From: a virus
Strand: one strand, 5' to 3'
Length of the DNA stretch: 64,000 nt
IMG/VR virus record: IMGVR_UViG_3300043409_002109
Location: 62,001 to 126,000 of that record
Positions 17,165 through 25,510 of the stretch are shown here, one piece after another; within the stretch, counting starts at the first letter, position 1; every line of letters starts with the position of its first letter. The translations under genes were made by a program, and so were the position numbers. The notes beneath the pieces are model-generated. The model saw nothing but the letters and a program-made list of their open reading frames with translations. It ran no database searches and was not told the origin of the DNA.

Positions 17165-17598
17165 TGTGAGTGCTCTATTCGATAATGATCTTTACAGATA
17201 TTGCAGATGTAATAATCACAACAATCATTAGAACAGCTTCCATTGTCTGTAGAATCAGGGTGTACCCAAATGCCAGGTTCACCTTTTGTATAGGGGCGCT
17301 CCTCTGTACAGATAAAGGCGCCACTTATTATGTCTAGGGTAGGAGTAATATCTGTTTCAGTGTTCATGTGGACCTTAAGAGGCTTGAATATTACTGCATC
17401 ATCTGGAAGCTCCTGAGCAAGAACATAAGGTCCACTGTTGGTAAACCACCGTGCCACAGGTTCATAGCCTGTACCGTCATCATATTTTTTGACTATGTAG
17501 AACATATGTCTTGCTTTGCTGTAAGCCTGAGTGCCTTCGAGGTGGCGCCTTGGATCCCTCAACTCTGAAACCTCGCACTTCATTTCGTTAAATTGCAT
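17161..17598 (-). CDS. Hypothetical protein with Cys-rich C-terminus (145 aa)
   Basis: The first 100 residues are mixed alpha/beta (HMFYIVKKYDDGTGYEPVARW). The C-terminal 35 residues carry a dense Cys set (SCSNDCCDYYICNICKDHY) that could bind zinc or another metal. ATGA/TAATG-type overlaps tie it to both neighbours. Function is unknown. Confidence 0.5.
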   Translation of the reverse strand: MQFNEMKCEVSELRDPRRHLEGTQAYSKARHMFYIVKKYDDGTGYEPVARWFTNSGPYVLAQELPDDAVIFKPLKVHMNTETDITPTLDIISGAFICTEERPYTKGEPGIWVHPDSTDNGSCSNDCCDYYICNICKDHYRIEHSQ

Positions 17599-17819
17599 TA
17601 TGGTATCTCCGGCAATTCTAAATACCAGCTAGGAGGAAATAGAGTGTACCCATCATCAGAAGATATATCTGAAGCATAAAGCCATTGCCCCTCTCCGTTG
17701 GCTTCTTCATCCTGTTGCCAAGAACGCCAGCCCACTATAGCTTCGTCAATTGCTCTTGATCGCGCAAATACCACTACCTCACCCTCTAGGGGCTCGGTTT
17801 CTGTTATTCGTTTCCACAT
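17598..17819 (-). CDS. Hypothetical protein (73 aa)
   Basis: The likely start is ATG 17819 (MWKRITETEPLEGEVVVFAR), which overlaps the upstream gene's end; a further ATG at 17888 gives an unlikely long overlap. The WKRITETEPLEG...VVVF..S pattern with a later W resembles small phage proteins of the DUF551 type (W-x(n)-PxxG-x-VL). Function is unknown. Confidence 0.5.
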   Translation of the reverse strand: MWKRITETEPLEGEVVVFARSRAIDEAIVGWRSWQQDEEANGEGQWLYASDISSDDGYTLFPPSWYLELPEIP

Positions 17820-18034
17820 GTAATTTCCAAATAAAAAGTGTCTGGGGGGAGATCTACGCAGCCTTCCCCTGCAGGGTATGTTATCCAACGACGCCCGGGA
17901 GGTGTGTCTGTCACGGCTAAACGATAAAAAGCTTTAGCTGTCTCAGAGTAGGCTATAGTGTTCAAAGGGAGAGAAAGCATGATGCTCTCCTCATAAGCAC
18001 CATACCAATGTAAACTATTCTGATGAAAGGACAT
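17804..18034 (-). CDS. Hypothetical protein (76 aa)
   Basis: A small, mostly beta protein (IAYSETAKAFYRLAVTDTPPG; CVDLPPDTFYLEI). The start codon overlaps the previous stop by one base. No family was recognised. Confidence 0.45.
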   Translation of the reverse strand: MSFHQNSLHWYGAYEESIMLSLPLNTIAYSETAKAFYRLAVTDTPPGRRWITYPAGEGCVDLPPDTFYLEITCGNE

Positions 18035-18204
18035 CAGCCGCCACCATTAGGAGCCGAGACATCATGGAAGTGGTAGACTACGTTAGAGAAGGAGTTCGGG
18101 CCAAGTAGCTGATCTAGAAGATCGGCGGCCGGGAGAATAGGGTGAACTAAACAATTATGAACTGCACACCAGAAGTACCATGTGAAGTCGCGCGAGTTAC
18201 TCAT
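18034..18204 (-). CDS. Small protein (56 aa)
   Basis: The probable start is ATG 18204, overlapping the upstream TGA as ATGA. The sequence is aromatic and His/Cys-rich (DFTWYFWCAVHNCLVHPI), with a C-terminal His pair. An alternative start at 18246 would add a hydrophobic membrane-like leader. The family is unknown. Confidence 0.45.
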   Translation of the reverse strand: MSNSRDFTWYFWCAVHNCLVHPILPAADLLDQLLGPNSFSNVVYHFHDVSAPNGGG

Positions 18205-18440
18205 AAAACACCATAACAAATAAAGAATCCACACCAAGAAAAACATCTATAATGTGAATGTGATTTAGGAAGAATCTTAGAAACATATTGAGGATAGAGA
18301 GATAAAGGCATCTCATGATCGTGGCCCCAACCACCAACTACAGCCCAACCTTTTGTGGGGTTGCCTATACCGCAAGAGGCTTCCCATGCACCGCCCTTGT
18401 TAGGGCCAAAGGCGTAGAGGAGTCTGTAATCACTTAACAT
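18201..18440 (-). CDS. Small Gly/Trp-rich protein (79 aa)
   Basis: Contains a Gly/Trp-rich middle (GKGGAWEASCGIGNP-like, AVVGGWGHDHEMP) and a Cys-rich hydrophobic end (HYRCFSWCGFFICYG). Its start overlaps the previous gene's end. No known family was recognised. Confidence 0.4.
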   Translation of the reverse strand: MLSDYRLLYAFGPNKGGAWEASCGIGNPTKGWAVVGGWGHDHEMPLSLYPQYVSKILPKSHSHYRCFSWCGFFICYGVL

Positions 18441-18712
18441 GGTTGCACTTCTTTTTCTAAATATATTTTCATAATATCAAGCAATTGGTTATAGTCCATT
18501 TCTGGAATAGCTTGTAGTTCTTTTACGAAGAACTGTTCATCACAGAAATCGCTAGAGAGATATTCGCTAATCACTTCGACTTCTTTAGGAGTTAGCATCT
18601 CTCTGAAATAGGAGACTACAATCACTTTCCTTGCGGTATCAAGACCAGGAACGACTACTCTAATTTTTGTTTTTGTAACTGTAATAGTATCTACGGAGTA
18701 TGGGTAACTCAT
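18434..18712 (-). CDS. Hypothetical protein (92 aa)
   Basis: Residues 10-40 form a strand-rich region (DTITVTKTKIRVVVPGLDTAR), followed by an acidic helical region (LTPKEVEVISEYLSSDFC) and a C-terminal helix. Partly similar in layout to the 99-aa gene at 22146-22445 (strand-rich N-terminus, then a YFxE-(M/I)-type segment and a terminal helix). Function is unknown. Confidence 0.5.
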   Translation of the reverse strand: MSYPYSVDTITVTKTKIRVVVPGLDTARKVIVVSYFREMLTPKEVEVISEYLSSDFCDEQFFVKELQAIPEMDYNQLLDIMKIYLEKEVQPC

Positions 18713-19251
18713 ATTAATCCTTGTTCTTTATAGAATCTTTCAACTACTTCTATTTGCGCTTTGCAATCTGCTAAGGGATTATGCAGATTGGGATTCCTCG
18801 GGAAAGTTTTATCCTTTAAGAATTCTCTGATAGTTCGAATATCGCGCCATTCGCGGAATTTCCACGGAGGGGCTATGGAGAACTCTCTGTAAAGCCCGGT
18901 CATGATTGTCTCATCGAAGTTAGGTGAGTTCCCCCACCATATAGCTTGTTCCCAGCTTAGTCCAGAAGATGAACTGGCCATCCACTTTAGTTCCTTAAGA
19001 GCGGTCAAAGTTGGAAGACGCTCTTGGGGGTGCACCCAATGGGCTGCAGCTTCTGGCTTCTGAGTCATCCACCAGCGGATAGTATCAAAGTCCGCCTTCC
19101 GTTCTCGCTGATCCTCAGGGTCAAGTATCCATAGCATTTCCCATTGGGTTTCTTTTCCTGGTTTGAAGGCTACTACAGCAACAGAGACAACAGGGGCATT
19201 TGGCAACTGACCTAGTGTTTCTATATCTAACATAAAATGTTGTGTTGTCAT
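18709..19251 (-). CDS. DEDD 3'-5' exonuclease (DnaQ/T4 DexA-like)
   Basis: The protein (180 aa) has all DEDD exonuclease motifs: Exo I at residues 8-12 (LDIETLG), Exo II near WGNSPNFDETIM and Exo III HNPLADC, the His-Asp pair. The WWMTQKPEA stretch is typical of the Rv2179c/DexA-like subgroup. The DnaE-type polymerase here has no proofreading domain, so this enzyme could proofread in trans, or trim single strands. It overlaps both neighbours by 4 bases. Confidence 0.85.
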   Translation of the reverse strand: MTTQHFMLDIETLGQLPNAPVVSVAVVAFKPGKETQWEMLWILDPEDQRERKADFDTIRWWMTQKPEAAAHWVHPQERLPTLTALKELKWMASSSSGLSWEQAIWWGNSPNFDETIMTGLYREFSIAPPWKFREWRDIRTIREFLKDKTFPRNPNLHNPLADCKAQIEVVERFYKEQGLI

Positions 19252-19505
19252 ATTATTGGTTCTTCTATTTTTATATGTTTTGTGTAATCAGGATGTTCGC
19301 TAAGCTTGTAATATCTTCTTGCATTTCTGAGTGGTTCTGTTGTGTACCAGAGTTCTCCTGCGCCGCCGCCCCTAATCACATGGAGGATCATCTTGAAAGA
19401 ATGAAAGCCCGCAACATTGTGTGTAGTAGCGAATGTGTCCTCACAGAGGATCCAGTAGTAGCCGGGAGATGTTGGTGGTCCTTCAATCCATTCTGAATTT
19501 TGCAA
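19248..19505 (-). CDS. Hypothetical protein (85 aa)
   Basis: Begins with WIEGPPTSPGYYWILCED, a W-x(n)-PGxYW pattern common in small phage proteins, followed by a basic C-terminal half. It overlaps thyX by 23 bases. Function is unknown. Confidence 0.45.
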   Translation of the reverse strand: MQNSEWIEGPPTSPGYYWILCEDTFATTHNVAGFHSFKMILHVIRGGGAGELWYTTEPLRNARRYYKLSEHPDYTKHIKIEEPII

Positions 19506-20331
19506 TGAATTCCTCTTGTTCTCTTCTGTTAGAGATTTGACTAGCAGCGGCGCTCTCTACACAGTATTCCTCAGGAAAGGAGAGCATCAGCTTTAATGCG
19601 CTGTACTCACGGGCACTTAACACCACCCTATTCAATTGATAATCTCTAAATGCTTCCATAGATATAGGAAAGAGTTGGTTTAGTATCTGCTGAATAGCCT
19701 CAGCATAGACACGAATCTCTTGCTGAGCATGGCTATCAAGGCGCTGCTTTAGGAGCAACATCCAATCACCAAGATTAGCTGTTACAACGCCTTCTGTGTA
19801 CTGGCCCTGAGGGAGTACGGTGCGCGCCTGCTCTCTACAGACACCAAGCCCAAGAAGCTCCTGATAATCAAGTTGGGCGCGATGATTAGAAGATTCAACA
19901 GCAATGAAGGCGTCCTCTTCGGCAGCTTCACTCAATTTGCCAGAGCCAACCTGTTTGTTGCCAGAACCCTGCCCACGAATATCATCAGGAAGGATAGGCT
20001 GCCACTTCTCATCAGGCATAACTGAGTAACGACCACTCATCATATTCCAGGAAAATCTATCGTGCCTAATGAATTGTGCATGTACGAACAAGGGAAGTCT
20101 CAAATGAAACTTAACCTGAGCCATACTGAAGGGACTATAGTGTTCGTGGCGCATGAGGAATCTAATGAGATCGCGATCTTCAGACACCTTACGAGTACCC
20201 TTAGCATAGCTAACTCTTGCTGCCTGGCTAATTGATTCGTCAGTGCCCATAAAATCAATTATCTGGACGAATCCTGAGTTTAAAACTTCTACTTTTCTAT
20301 TCCACTCGGATGTGTTTCCAAGTTCTTTCAT
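19483..20331 (-). CDS. thyX: Flavin-dependent thymidylate synthase
   Basis: Makes dTMP from dUMP using FAD, NADPH and methylene-tetrahydrofolate. The 282-residue chain has the ThyX order: SISQAARVSYAKGTRK, then RHEHYSPFSMAQVKFHLRLP, and the signature FIRHDRFSWNMMSGRYS followed by late HAQQEIRVYAEAI. Canonical ThyX has RHRx7S; here the third residue is Asp (RHD-R), an unusual substitution at a substrate-binding position. The gene start lies inside the end of the GIY-YIG gene (35-base overlap). It supplies dTMP next to the phage RNR and dUTPase. Confidence 0.9.
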   Translation of the reverse strand: MKELGNTSEWNRKVEVLNSGFVQIIDFMGTDESISQAARVSYAKGTRKVSEDRDLIRFLMRHEHYSPFSMAQVKFHLRLPLFVHAQFIRHDRFSWNMMSGRYSVMPDEKWQPILPDDIRGQGSGNKQVGSGKLSEAAEEDAFIAVESSNHRAQLDYQELLGLGVCREQARTVLPQGQYTEGVVTANLGDWMLLLKQRLDSHAQQEIRVYAEAIQQILNQLFPISMEAFRDYQLNRVVLSAREYSALKLMLSFPEEYCVESAAASQISNRREQEEFIAKFRMD

Positions 20332-21064
20332 ATTTTATATCTCCTATACTGCTGATACTGATGTTATATTTGCGAGCCAATTCGGCAGAGCCACTACCAT
20401 TTTGCAGGGCTTTTTTGATCTCATAAGCTATTTCATTAGTGATCTTATGATTATGATGTTGTTCTCCAGATGGAGTGCCTATTTCTAAAGGGATGCCCCC
20501 GGTAATATCAGAGAAACTACGACCTCTAGCAATATCGCAAATAGTTGTTCTTGATACTTTATATTCCTTAGCAATATTTAACTCTCTTTCTCCAGCTTGA
20601 AGACGAGCATAGATAATGACAGCTTGCTCAGCGCTCAGATATGCACGCTTTTCTCTAGCTTGTAAGAGACCATTTTTGATACTTGTTCGATGCTCTATAG
20701 ATAGTTTTCTACCTTTAAGTCTTTCAGACTGGGCCACTCTTTGTTCCTCGGTCCATGACCTTCCAGGGCAGTCGGCGCCGGCTCCATTAATGTTATAACC
20801 AATTTTAGGATTCATAGTATCTAGGCGGGAGATCCACTCATGCTCTCTGAACCTCAAGATTTGGAAATCTTCTACCACTTCTAGAATCGAAAAACTAAAA
20901 GACCCACATCCATATTTATTCCATGCTCTTTGTAAGTGTGGATTCTGATGTGTTCCTTTTTTCAAATACCCTAAGTGGTCAGACCACCTTTTTGCAAGAG
21001 CGATAGTTGAACCGACATAAAGTTTTTGGTTGATATTACATTTGATAAGATAAATACATTGCAT
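20297..21064 (-). CDS. GIY-YIG homing endonuclease
   Basis: Residues 1-90 are a GIY-YIG nuclease: CIYLIKCNINQKLYVGS, then the catalytic Arg (AKRWSDHL) and Glu (REHEWI). A NUMOD3-like segment follows (SERLKGRKLSIEHRTS). The C-terminus carries two helix-turn-helix-like repeats (EYKVSRTTICDIARGRSFSD and ARKYNISISSIGDIKYERTW) that would bind the target. It is inserted directly before thyX, overlapping its start, and no intron core is visible around it. It is probably a free-standing mobile gene that targets the thyX-flanking region. Confidence 0.9.
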   Translation of the reverse strand: MQCIYLIKCNINQKLYVGSTIALAKRWSDHLGYLKKGTHQNPHLQRAWNKYGCGSFSFSILEVVEDFQILRFREHEWISRLDTMNPKIGYNINGAGADCPGRSWTEEQRVAQSERLKGRKLSIEHRTSIKNGLLQAREKRAYLSAEQAVIIYARLQAGERELNIAKEYKVSRTTICDIARGRSFSDITGGIPLEIGTPSGEQHHNHKITNEIAYEIKKALQNGSGSAELARKYNISISSIGDIKYERTWKHIRVE

Positions 21065-21097
21065 AGTCTACACCTTTGGATACTTTGGCAGTATACT

Positions 21098-21247
21098 CTA
21101 GTGCTTTTTGACTTGCAATACAAATCCATCGTTAAGAACTGGGATTGGTTTCTCAAGTTCGTCTATATCTATTTGCATTTGTTCTATCACTTTGTTTAAG
21201 TCCAAACCTTTGTAAATACCAATAGGCTGGGGTAGTTCACTTTCCAT
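21098..21247 (-). CDS. 49-aa small protein
   Basis: ATG 21247 overlaps the end of the upstream gene and the frame ends TAG 21098. The sequence is acidic, with a Leu/Ile helix (LDLNKVIEQMQIDIDELEKP). The homing endonuclease sits between it and thyX, so the gene may have been adjacent to thyX before the insertion. No family was recognised. Confidence 0.45.
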   Translation of the reverse strand: MESELPQPIGIYKGLDLNKVIEQMQIDIDELEKPIPVLNDGFVLQVKKH

Positions 21248-21527
21248 GTTGTTTCACTGCTGAGGGAGGCCAAGGTAGATTATTCGTGGCAGCAAAGACC
21301 TTGAGCTTCTCTACGTGACGATAGACCTTAGTTGTGCCTGCGGCCATCACTTGTAAATAATGTGTGCGTGTGCGCTCGGTTTGTCGTTCTTCATAGATGT
21401 CCCAGACATTACGCCCGTTATACTTGATACGAAGTAAGCGCGCGTTCTCTCTACTGCAATTAAGAATCTGAGATAGTTCTTCATTCGTGTATTGGCTCAT
21501 CAAGCCAATGTAGTTTTGTTCATTCAT
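21237..21527 (-). CDS. Small helix-turn-helix-like protein (96 aa)
   Basis: Residues 10-40 (MSQYTNEELSQILNCSRENARLLR) read as a helix-turn-helix, followed by a basic helix (EERQTERTRTHYL). A role as a transcription regulator is plausible but weakly supported. It is coupled to both neighbours by short overlaps. Confidence 0.5.
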   Translation of the reverse strand: MNEQNYIGLMSQYTNEELSQILNCSRENARLLRIKYNGRNVWDIYEERQTERTRTHYLQVMAAGTTKVYRHVEKLKVFAATNNLPWPPSAVKQHGK

Positions 21528-22149
21528 CTTCTTTCTCTATGTTGAAAGTTATATCTATTGTCTTGATCGGGGACAGTCGAATTGAGATTGGTACAACGCT
21601 ACCCATTTGATAGATGTTTTGTATTTCATACTGAGTAGTTTTCGGCCCCGCTGAAGGAGCATCTATTTGTGGGTTAACCCAATCTACAGTCTCTATATCG
21701 TTATCCAGGTCAGATATTTTAAAGGAAGGTATTGACACTGGTTCGATACTAAGTTGTTCTACTTTGGATGGGGATTGACCCTGGTATTCATCCCTCACTG
21801 TAGATATGCGATATTTGCTCAGAACGCCAATCTGGCCCATTTCGTAGATAGGAAGTTTTTCCCGAGTAACTTTGTAAGGCAGAGGATCATAAGAAGTGAT
21901 TTTTCCTGGTAATTTTTCCCAAGGAAGGTAAGTCCTTTTAGGCCTTGGTAGATCACTTTCAACTATGCGTTGCCAATCAATTGGTTTGCAATTATCTTTA
22001 TTGATTTTGCAGCCAAAGAAATCTAAATATTCTTTTGGTTTGTAGGTTGGAGTTTCGGGCGCCATTGTTATCAATAGCACAATGCCGATATCAAAATCTC
22101 TTTCTATTAATTCTTGTATATAGAAAGGTATATCTGAATAGGGGTTCAT
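21520..22149 (-). CDS. Hypothetical protein (209 aa)
   Basis: The N-terminal helix (IPFYIQELIERDFDIGIVLLI) is followed by a Pro/Lys-rich middle and a beta-rich C-terminus (YEIQNIYQMGSVVPISIRLSP). Two YxMGx(V/I) patterns (YEMGQIGVL, YQMGSVVPI) repeat about 85 residues apart. The final part (TIDITFNIEKEDE) is acidic. No family was recognised. Confidence 0.5.
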   Translation of the reverse strand: MNPYSDIPFYIQELIERDFDIGIVLLITMAPETPTYKPKEYLDFFGCKINKDNCKPIDWQRIVESDLPRPKRTYLPWEKLPGKITSYDPLPYKVTREKLPIYEMGQIGVLSKYRISTVRDEYQGQSPSKVEQLSIEPVSIPSFKISDLDNDIETVDWVNPQIDAPSAGPKTTQYEIQNIYQMGSVVPISIRLSPIKTIDITFNIEKEDE

Positions 22150-22445
22150 GAGGAGACTACTCCGCTTTTTACTTGAGCTAAAGAAATTGAGTATGAGCGC
22201 TCAACTTCATCAAGCATTTGGTAGTAAAAACTTCTTGTTAGCGCTTTCAGTTCAATAATGAATATCTCTTCTGTGTAATATTTTAGATTGGTATCTGAAT
22301 ATACTTTTAAGATGTTGATTCTTTGAAAATTCATTCGCTCTCTTAACTCGATAACGAGAGAACCTGTATTCAAGTCTATTCTTAGGTTTTTAACATTTGT
22401 AGGTAAGTATGCATCTGCTAAAACATATGCTTGTTCGGCGTTCAT
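22146..22445 (-). CDS. Hypothetical protein (99 aa)
   Basis: Recognisable elements are strand-rich segments (NLRIDLNTGSLVIELRE) and a helix-rich end (RSFYYQMLDEVERSYSI). ATGA-type overlaps with both neighbours support the gene. The layout weakly resembles the 92-aa gene at 18434-18712. Function is unknown. Confidence 0.5.
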   Translation of the reverse strand: MNAEQAYVLADAYLPTNVKNLRIDLNTGSLVIELRERMNFQRINILKVYSDTNLKYYTEEIFIIELKALTRSFYYQMLDEVERSYSISLAQVKSGVVSS

Positions 22446-22684
22446 TGTTTTGTTACCACTATTGCGAATTGATATGGATCAGAATATCTGTCCCAGATTA
22501 TTCTAATTCGAGGACAAGGCGACACCATTCTAACGCTATATTTTTCAAATAAGTGATGGAGTTCTGTCTCAAGCATATCTCTGTGGTATTGAGTAGAGTT
22601 TTTACCCTCATACTTGCCAATGACCTGGTATGCTTCTTTTACATAAATATTCCATTGCTCTTCATATTCAGTCAGAGAGACCAT
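22442..22684 (-). CDS. Hypothetical protein (80 aa)
   Basis: A GAGGTAG ribosome site precedes ATG 22684. The sequence is mostly helical (EYEEQWNIYVKEAYQVIGKY; YHRDMLETELHHLF) and ends with a beta strand pair (PRIRIIWDRYSDPYQFAIVV). No family was recognised. Confidence 0.5.
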   Translation of the reverse strand: MVSLTEYEEQWNIYVKEAYQVIGKYEGKNSTQYHRDMLETELHHLFEKYSVRMVSPCPRIRIIWDRYSDPYQFAIVVTKQ

Positions 22685-22745
22685 AGGCTACCTCTGTCGC
22701 TTGCACTAAGACATAAAAATGATTGTTTAATTCGTTATTGTTCAT
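22668..22745 (-). CDS. Possible 25-codon leader peptide
   Basis: ATG 22745 follows a GGAAAAAAT stretch and the short frame ends inside the next gene (22668). It encodes NNNELNNHFYVLVQATEVAY. The ribosome site of the 80-aa gene lies inside this peptide, so it could couple translation. It could equally be chance. Confidence 0.3.
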   Translation of the reverse strand: MNNNELNNHFYVLVQATEVAYGLSD

Positions 22746-22764
22746 ATTTTTTCCATGTAAATAA

Positions 22765-22780
22765 GGCCCACGAATGGGCC
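22765..22780 (-). terminator. Hairpin after the 77-aa gene
   Basis: GGCCCA-TTCG-TGGGCC on the - strand (stable UUCG-type loop), followed by TTATTT. It lies directly downstream of the primase-side 77-aa gene and would attenuate transcription between the replication block and the small-gene block. Confidence 0.65.
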
Positions 22781-22787
22781 AGTTAGT

Positions 22788-23021
22788 TTAAATTTCTACA
22801 GAGACTTGATAAGGTCTACCAGTTACTACACTGGGAATCTCAGCATCTTCTAGATGTTTTTCTATCTTGCGTCGTACCCATTCTATTTCTGACTGGATAC
22901 TTTCGAAGATATTTTGTTCATCTTTAACAGGATCTCCAGTGAGATCTGTTTCAGCTTCGATAGGTCTATCGATCTTTAGTTTGAATTCTATTTCTTTTGA
23001 AATGTATTTTGTGTTGTTCAT
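22788..23021 (-). CDS. Hypothetical protein (77 aa)
   Basis: Acidic, with a strand (EIEFKLKIDRP) and a long helix (EQNIFESIQSEIEWVRRKIE). It overlaps the primase-helicase stop by 4 bases, so it is coupled to that gene and might act in replication. No family was recognised. Confidence 0.5.
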   Translation of the reverse strand: MNNTKYISKEIEFKLKIDRPIEAETDLTGDPVKDEQNIFESIQSEIEWVRRKIEKHLEDAEIPSVVTGRPYQVSVEI

Positions 23022-25501
23022 GCTTCAGCCTCTACATAGTAAAGTTCTTCTTGCTCTGCTTCGATCTCTTGCTCGGTATCAATCGCTATTCCGCTTTCTC
23101 TCCGTGCCTCATTCAGATCTTTCTCTATTAAAGTCACAGTTGAGGGATCGAGATCCATCATAATTTTATTCTCTGGGCTCTTGAAAGAAGTAATTTTGTT
23201 TTTACCGAAGACTAACATTAAGCGGGGGCAAAGAGTTTTAGTCTCTTTGTTCACCCAATGAATCGTAGCATCTTGGCCACGATCATTTAGATCGTTATAA
23301 ACATGAATAATAATGTTGGGTCGGTACATCATGGCTCTAGCGTCAGCGATATCATCGTTGACAGGCAATTTCATCTTGCTAGTGTCCATAGGCATGTTCT
23401 TTCTGTATTCAACAGTGGCGAACATTGCACAATGATATTTAGCAGTCATATTCTTTTGTGATGTCGCGATATTACGCATACGACTAGTTTGGTCTAGCCC
23501 AGGATAGTCGGCGTAGTTTGCTGTGTTATCGGCAACTACTAGGATCTTTCTATCAGGATATTTGGTTCGAGCATATTTCAGTTGTTTCTCTAGAGGAGTA
23601 AGCGTGTTGCCATCCTCAGAGTCAATCAGAATTAAACGCTCCTCGCCTAGGAGATGCCTAAAGATATCAGCTGCTCGCTGATACACTATCCAAGTCTCTT
23701 TACTCTTTATATTCCTGTAGGGGTTAGCGGCTTCACCGATAGTTAGCCTAGACTCTTCTGGCTGCCGAATCATATCTGCTATTGTAGTTATGATTCTTGG
23801 AGCTACCTGTGTGTAGGCATCATCAGTCCAGTGCATAATTACCATGGCGAAGAGATCGTGCATTGCTACATCGATTCCTAAAGATGTGGTAACTGCTGTC
23901 TTACCTGCGTTTGCGCGGCCACCAAAGTAAACTAAGTTACCATCAGTAGCGCTCATACCACCCGCTAAAGCGGCGCCAAACATTCTATAAAATCCGAATT
24001 GGAACTCTGAGAGATTCTTATCTGTAGCTGAAGTTGCCTTGATCTCTTCTAGTGCATCGAATCTACCTACCTGGTGATTTGCTCCCATGATAGTTTTTTC
24101 GTACTCTCTATTGATATCTTCAATGTCAGCTTCGTGTTGAGTCAAAGCCGAAAGAAGATTAGTAGGATCGGCGGAAACTGCTCTCATATATTTTTGAGCA
24201 GCGCCCTCTAAGCGCTCACGACGCTCTTGTTCCTTGCCATCACGTATAGCTGCTACGTCCTGAGTGATACTCTGATAGCTTATGCCCGTGAAGTCAGACA
24301 GTTGCTTCGTTAGAAGCTCTCTCCGTATCGCGCTTGTTTCGGCTGCTATAAGAGGAACCATACTGGAGCATACTTCGTCAGCTGCAGCTTTGTCTGAGAT
24401 GCGTCCGAGGACCCATTCAAACGCTGGCACCTTTTGAAGATCGGTAAATGGTTTACCAGTCTTCTCATTAGCAATGAGTTCGCTGGGATCTTTGGCCTCT
24501 GTGTCTCCAGGAATGACAACAGAGCAGCTTACTCCGGGGGCGAACTTAATTTCATTCATTAGAATGCGCTCAGTGGCCCCTGTGCCGGCTTCGTCCCAGT
24601 CTAGGCAGAAGTATGCCTGACGGATTCCAAGCATCTTCAGTAGAGCCAGGTGCTCACCGGTGAAGGCAGTGCCACAGACAGCTGCTACGTTAAAGATCCC
24701 GACTCTATGTAGTGCGGCCAAGTCTCCAGGGCCTTCTACAATATAGAGTCCATCTTTTTTCGCGCCAGCCTTAAGAGCAATATCGATACCTAATAGAATC
24801 TTCTTCTTTTCATAGATAGCTGATTCATGGGAGTTGATGTATTTCGGGCCGCTGTTTCCCAGATTACGGCTAATGAAACCGACAGGGCGTCCTCTATAGT
24901 CTTTGACTACGAAAGTTAATAGCTCAGAGTCTATGAATTTAGTTGTACTCGTTCGAATCATCATACTACTGATGATATCTGTCTGAGACCAACCTTGCTC
25001 TTGTAGTCTTGAGCTTAACTCTCCAGAGTCTATTGAGCCTATAGTAAGACGATCTCTAGACCATCCTCTTTCCTTGCAGTAAGCTGTACCCTCTTCTGAA
25101 GCGTGAGCTTCTAAGATGTTGCTAATGTCATTAGCTAGTTTTAAGAGCTTAGCTTTCTCTTTCTCAGCGGGGCTTATAGCGCCCATCTGCACTTCGAGCC
25201 CCATCTGCTCAGCTAATGCGGGGAGTGTTTCTGTTATAAACTCTGGCCCGCTTATAGGCAGGTTCTCGATAACAGAAGCGGCGCGAAAGATATCGAAATC
25301 TCCGCAGCCGCTCCAGCATCTAAAAGTCTGATAACCACTCTTCGGATTATATGAGCAGCTTGGAGTTTTATCTTCATGAGAGATGCAATGAAACTTTGCT
25401 TTAACATTACCTGCCTCTGCACCTAAATGTTTTTCTAAATAATTGGTTAACCGTGGGCGTAGCTCCGCCACAAGTTCATTTACGTTACTGATATATGACA
25501 T
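23018..25501 (-). CDS. Bifunctional primase-helicase (T7 gp4-like layout)
   Basis: Three domains are visible in 827 residues. A zinc ribbon of CHC2 type spans residues 39-66 (C39, H42, C62, C66). A TOPRIM primase core has the acidic Glu in IVEGPGD (about 257) and LDWDEAG (301-303). A DnaB/RecA-type helicase follows, with Walker A GGRANAGKT at 527-535 and a Walker B-like ILVVADN near residue 675. It makes RNA primers and unwinds DNA at the fork. It is the only helicase/primase seen in the window. It overlaps the 77-aa gene by 4 bases. Confidence 0.92.
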   Translation of the reverse strand: MSYISNVNELVAELRPRLTNYLEKHLGAEAGNVKAKFHCISHEDKTPSCSYNPKSGYQTFRCWSGCGDFDIFRAASVIENLPISGPEFITETLPALAEQMGLEVQMGAISPAEKEKAKLLKLANDISNILEAHASEEGTAYCKERGWSRDRLTIGSIDSGELSSRLQEQGWSQTDIISSMMIRTSTTKFIDSELLTFVVKDYRGRPVGFISRNLGNSGPKYINSHESAIYEKKKILLGIDIALKAGAKKDGLYIVEGPGDLAALHRVGIFNVAAVCGTAFTGEHLALLKMLGIRQAYFCLDWDEAGTGATERILMNEIKFAPGVSCSVVIPGDTEAKDPSELIANEKTGKPFTDLQKVPAFEWVLGRISDKAAADEVCSSMVPLIAAETSAIRRELLTKQLSDFTGISYQSITQDVAAIRDGKEQERRERLEGAAQKYMRAVSADPTNLLSALTQHEADIEDINREYEKTIMGANHQVGRFDALEEIKATSATDKNLSEFQFGFYRMFGAALAGGMSATDGNLVYFGGRANAGKTAVTTSLGIDVAMHDLFAMVIMHWTDDAYTQVAPRIITTIADMIRQPEESRLTIGEAANPYRNIKSKETWIVYQRAADIFRHLLGEERLILIDSEDGNTLTPLEKQLKYARTKYPDRKILVVADNTANYADYPGLDQTSRMRNIATSQKNMTAKYHCAMFATVEYRKNMPMDTSKMKLPVNDDIADARAMMYRPNIIIHVYNDLNDRGQDATIHWVNKETKTLCPRLMLVFGKNKITSFKSPENKIMMDLDPSTVTLIEKDLNEARRESGIAIDTEQEIEAEQEELYYVEAEA

Positions 25502-25510
25502 GTGTTTTCC

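Noticed and set aside
20971-21156. 61-codon frame over the GIY-YIG start
   Set aside because: It overlaps the GIY-YIG gene in another frame and has no ribosome site.
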